Both the position numbers and the translations under genes were made by a program. Shown here one piece after another: positions 7,290 to 8,462 of a stretch of 8,462 nucleotides of DNA (within the stretch, counting starts at the first letter, position 1; every line of letters begins with the position of its first letter). The notes beneath the pieces were generated by a model. The model saw only the letters and a program-made list of their open reading frames with translations, searched no databases and was not told the origin of the DNA. The DNA comes from an uncultured Bacilli bacterium (lineage in GTDB: Bacteria; Bacillota_I; Bacilli_A; RF39; UBA660): assembly GCA_934101275.1 (NCBI GenBank), contig CAKOQM010000044.1:1-8462 (forward strand), given 5' to 3'.

Positions 7290-7439
7290 TTACATTTTTG
7301 TCACATAACTTTTACCAAATATTTACAAATAGTAACTTATAGTTTCATCTGAAATAAACTTTTTTCATTTTATGAGATAGCATACTTCTAGTAATCGTGT
7401 TGCAAAATGATCTAACTACTTATATTTATAAAAACTTTC
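7290..7439. other. AT-rich intergenic region, no gene seen
   Basis: The gap between the surface-protein remnant and the glycosyltransferase is about 300 bases (7215-7514). It holds the promoter at 7261-7289 and the hairpin at 7440-7483. In between I see no open reading frame with a ribosome site on either strand, no tRNA and no clear second promoter. The only pattern is the ten-base-spaced pair of TTTG-TAAA-like words near 7311-7329. Confidence 0.5.
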
Positions 7440-7483
7440 AAAAAAGCTACTATATTCAAAGCATAAATATAATAAGCTTTTTT
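7440..7483 (-). terminator. Hairpin terminator after the surface-protein remnant
   Basis: AAAAAAGCT pairs with AGCTTTTTT, with a small internal mismatch and a further TATATT/AATATA inner stem. On the minus strand the 3' arm ends in a run of six T. It lies about 30 bases past the stop at 7515 and would insulate the glycosyltransferase promoter. The symmetrical A and T runs mean it could also work on the plus strand. Confidence 0.72.
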
Positions 7484-7514
7484 ATTTAAGCAAAATTTTT
7501 ACATATCTTTTCTA

Positions 7515-8155
7515 CTAACTCACTATATAGGGATCAATTTTTGTCACGCTTCCTGTTATTTTTACATCGGAACAAATATTAATGACTGAACGTAACCCAA
7601 AAGTATTACTAGTATTATAGTCATCAAAAAAGTCAGATACATGAACAAGAATCATATCAGAAGCCCAATGTGATGCACCGTATGGATTATAGCCTTCCGC
7701 CGGGGTCATCGTCCAAAAAACATAACCATTTGTTAAATAACTATATGCATTGGATTTCATATAAGTATATCCTCCGTTAAATACACCACCGGCATGTCCT
7801 GCCAACATCACTTCGTCTATGGTAATGAGGCCTACGGGATAGCCTAAAGCCTTATTCCCATCAGAAGATAAAGTCGTCGTGAAATAGTTCCATCTATATA
7901 ATAAGCAAAATAAATATCTCCTGCTTCTTCAACTGTTCCATTAATGGCATCAAAATTTTTCTTTTCTTCATATAAAGCATAACTTTTATAAAAATAACTA
8001 ACTGTTAGTATTAACAAAAATATGTTCAAAAATAAATATAAAATTTTTTTTCTATCTTTTTGCTCTTTATACTTACTTAATTTATAAGAAGATCCCTCCC
8101 AACATATTTTCGGTTTTGAGGCTCTTCTTCTATTATTTGAAAATGCGTTTTTCAT
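7515..8155 (-). pseudogene. Signal-anchored surface protein, frameshifted and probably internally deleted
   Basis: The 5' part (8155 to about 7877) encodes a basic cytoplasmic start, a membrane anchor (about residues 39-58) and an exported stretch FDAINGTVEEAGDIYFAYY; it then runs in the wrong frame to TAG at 7844. The 3' part, in another frame (about 7886-7515), reads LSSDGNKALGYPVGLITIDE (about 7871-7812), then VMLAGHAGGV and a Trp/Tyr-rich core, and ends FGLRSVINICSDVKITG...DPYIVS. That ending resembles the GVRPVINL...GTG..DPYVV close of a family of exported proteins in low-GC gut bacteria, as I recall it. The two parts look like the start and end of one gene of that family, with the middle missing and the frame lost at the join. 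No slippery heptamer is evident in the shared stretch, so I do not favour programmed frameshifting. The start has AAGGTAG seven to eight bases upstream and overlaps the preceding gene by 23 bases. Function unknown. The alternative is two small independent ORFs (7844-8155 and 7515-7811), which I think less likely. Confidence 0.65.
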
Positions 8156-8462
8156 TTTCTACCTTTTTTCTACTATCTTGATTGTATCTTAATTTTTCTT
8201 GTAGTTTCCTCATTTCTTCTTCTGTCAAGCCCGTCACTTTAGAAATATAACTAATTTTTTTGCCATCTTTTAATAAATTTTTAGCGACAAAATCGATACC
8301 ACGACTTTCACCAATGTTGATTCCTTGACTGATTCCTTCTTCACGACCATACTCACGGGCTTTTTTAAACATACCACGTTCTTCATTCATCACTTCATCA
8401 CTTAAAAGAGCATTCATATACTCATCCATTGTCATTATTGTCACCCATCTTTCTCTTAATAT
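8133..8462 (-). CDS. C-terminal tail of Rpn/PD-(D/E)XK nuclease-transposase-like protein (5' end beyond window)
   Basis: The visible 109 codons contain TMDEYMNALLSDE, then a Gly/Glu/Arg-rich repeat-like stretch (REYGREEGISQGINIGESRG) and end with a helix-turn-helix-like AKNLLKDGKKISYISKVTGL, then TEEEMRKLQ. That order is typical of the tail of Rpn-family recombination-promoting nucleases (transposase_31-like), whose catalytic domain lies upstream and is not visible here. The frame stays open to the right edge (I-L-R-E-R-W-V), so the gene very probably continues. A GTG at 8444 or ATG at 8435 could start a stand-alone tail: GGGTGA lies five bases before ATG 8435. Its 3' end overlaps the next start by 23 bases. 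Whether the full gene is intact or only a remnant cannot be known from this window. Confidence 0.62.
   Translation of the reverse strand: MLRERWVTIMTMDEYMNALLSDEVMNEERGMFKKAREYGREEGISQGINIGESRGIDFVAKNLLKDGKKISYISKVTGLTEEEMRKLQEKLRYNQDSRKKVENEKRIFK
8440..8445 (-). promoter_or_regulatory. Possible internal ribosome site before ATG 8435
   Basis: GGGTGA (8445-8440) lies five bases before an in-frame ATG at 8435, inside the open frame of the Rpn-like tail. It would give a 100-residue tail-only protein. Chance is possible; the match is seen directly, the use is inferred. Confidence 0.4.

Noticed and set aside
7846..7922. Programmed ribosomal frameshift joining the two halves of the surface-protein gene
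   Set aside because: The frames overlap here but I see no X-XXY-YYZ slippery heptamer, and the segment expected between the two ends of the family is absent. Deletion with frame loss explains it more simply.

Overview
The window is AT-rich DNA from a low-GC Gram-positive (Bacillota/Tenericutes-type) bacterium. All recognisable genes lie on the minus strand. The gene pair 16S rRNA methyltransferase (ybxB/rsmC type) followed by rpoB is the Bacillus-type order. UGA works as a stop (it ends the methyltransferase) and Trp is encoded by TGG, so this is the standard bacterial code and not the Mycoplasma code. A membrane-anchored surface-type protein fragment and an Rpn-like tail at the right end are what I would expect from uncultured gut lineages such as RF39 or Erysipelotrichia relatives. 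That placement is inference from memory, not a search result.

From right to left, in the direction of transcription: (1) 8462-8133, the end of a gene resembling the C-terminal tail of Rpn/PD-(D/E)XK nuclease-transposase family proteins, open at the window edge. (2) 8155-7515, a broken gene for a signal-anchored surface protein whose N- and C-terminal parts are in different frames and whose middle seems to be lost, followed by a hairpin terminator at 7440-7483. (3) A sigma-A-like promoter (7261-7289), a processive family-2 glycosyltransferase (7214-5973), a perfect 18-bp hairpin and a half-size ABC exporter (5925-4189). These two probably form one operon that makes and moves a glycan or glycolipid. 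(4) A terminator (4168-4205) placed directly against a strong promoter (4134-4162) for ybxB (4096-3503, TTG start). (5) A second near-consensus promoter (3478-3506), whose -35 box overlaps the ybxB stop codon and whose spacer holds an inverted repeat, driving rpoB (3407 to the left edge, missing only its last few dozen codons).

The most notable points are these. The RpoB rifampicin pocket carries Lys and Asp where sensitive bacteria have Gln513 and His526 (E. coli numbering), which predicts natural rifampicin resistance. rpoB has a promoter of its own, separate from ybxB, with a possible operator in its spacer. The ybxB-rpoB unit is preceded by cell-envelope genes instead of the usual rplJ-rplL. 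Stop codons are repeatedly embedded in hairpin arms or promoter boxes, giving a very compact arrangement. The longest reading frames of ybxB and the glycosyltransferase both run upstream through their own promoters, so their true starts lie further in. I found no CRISPR array, insertion sequence, tRNA or rRNA.
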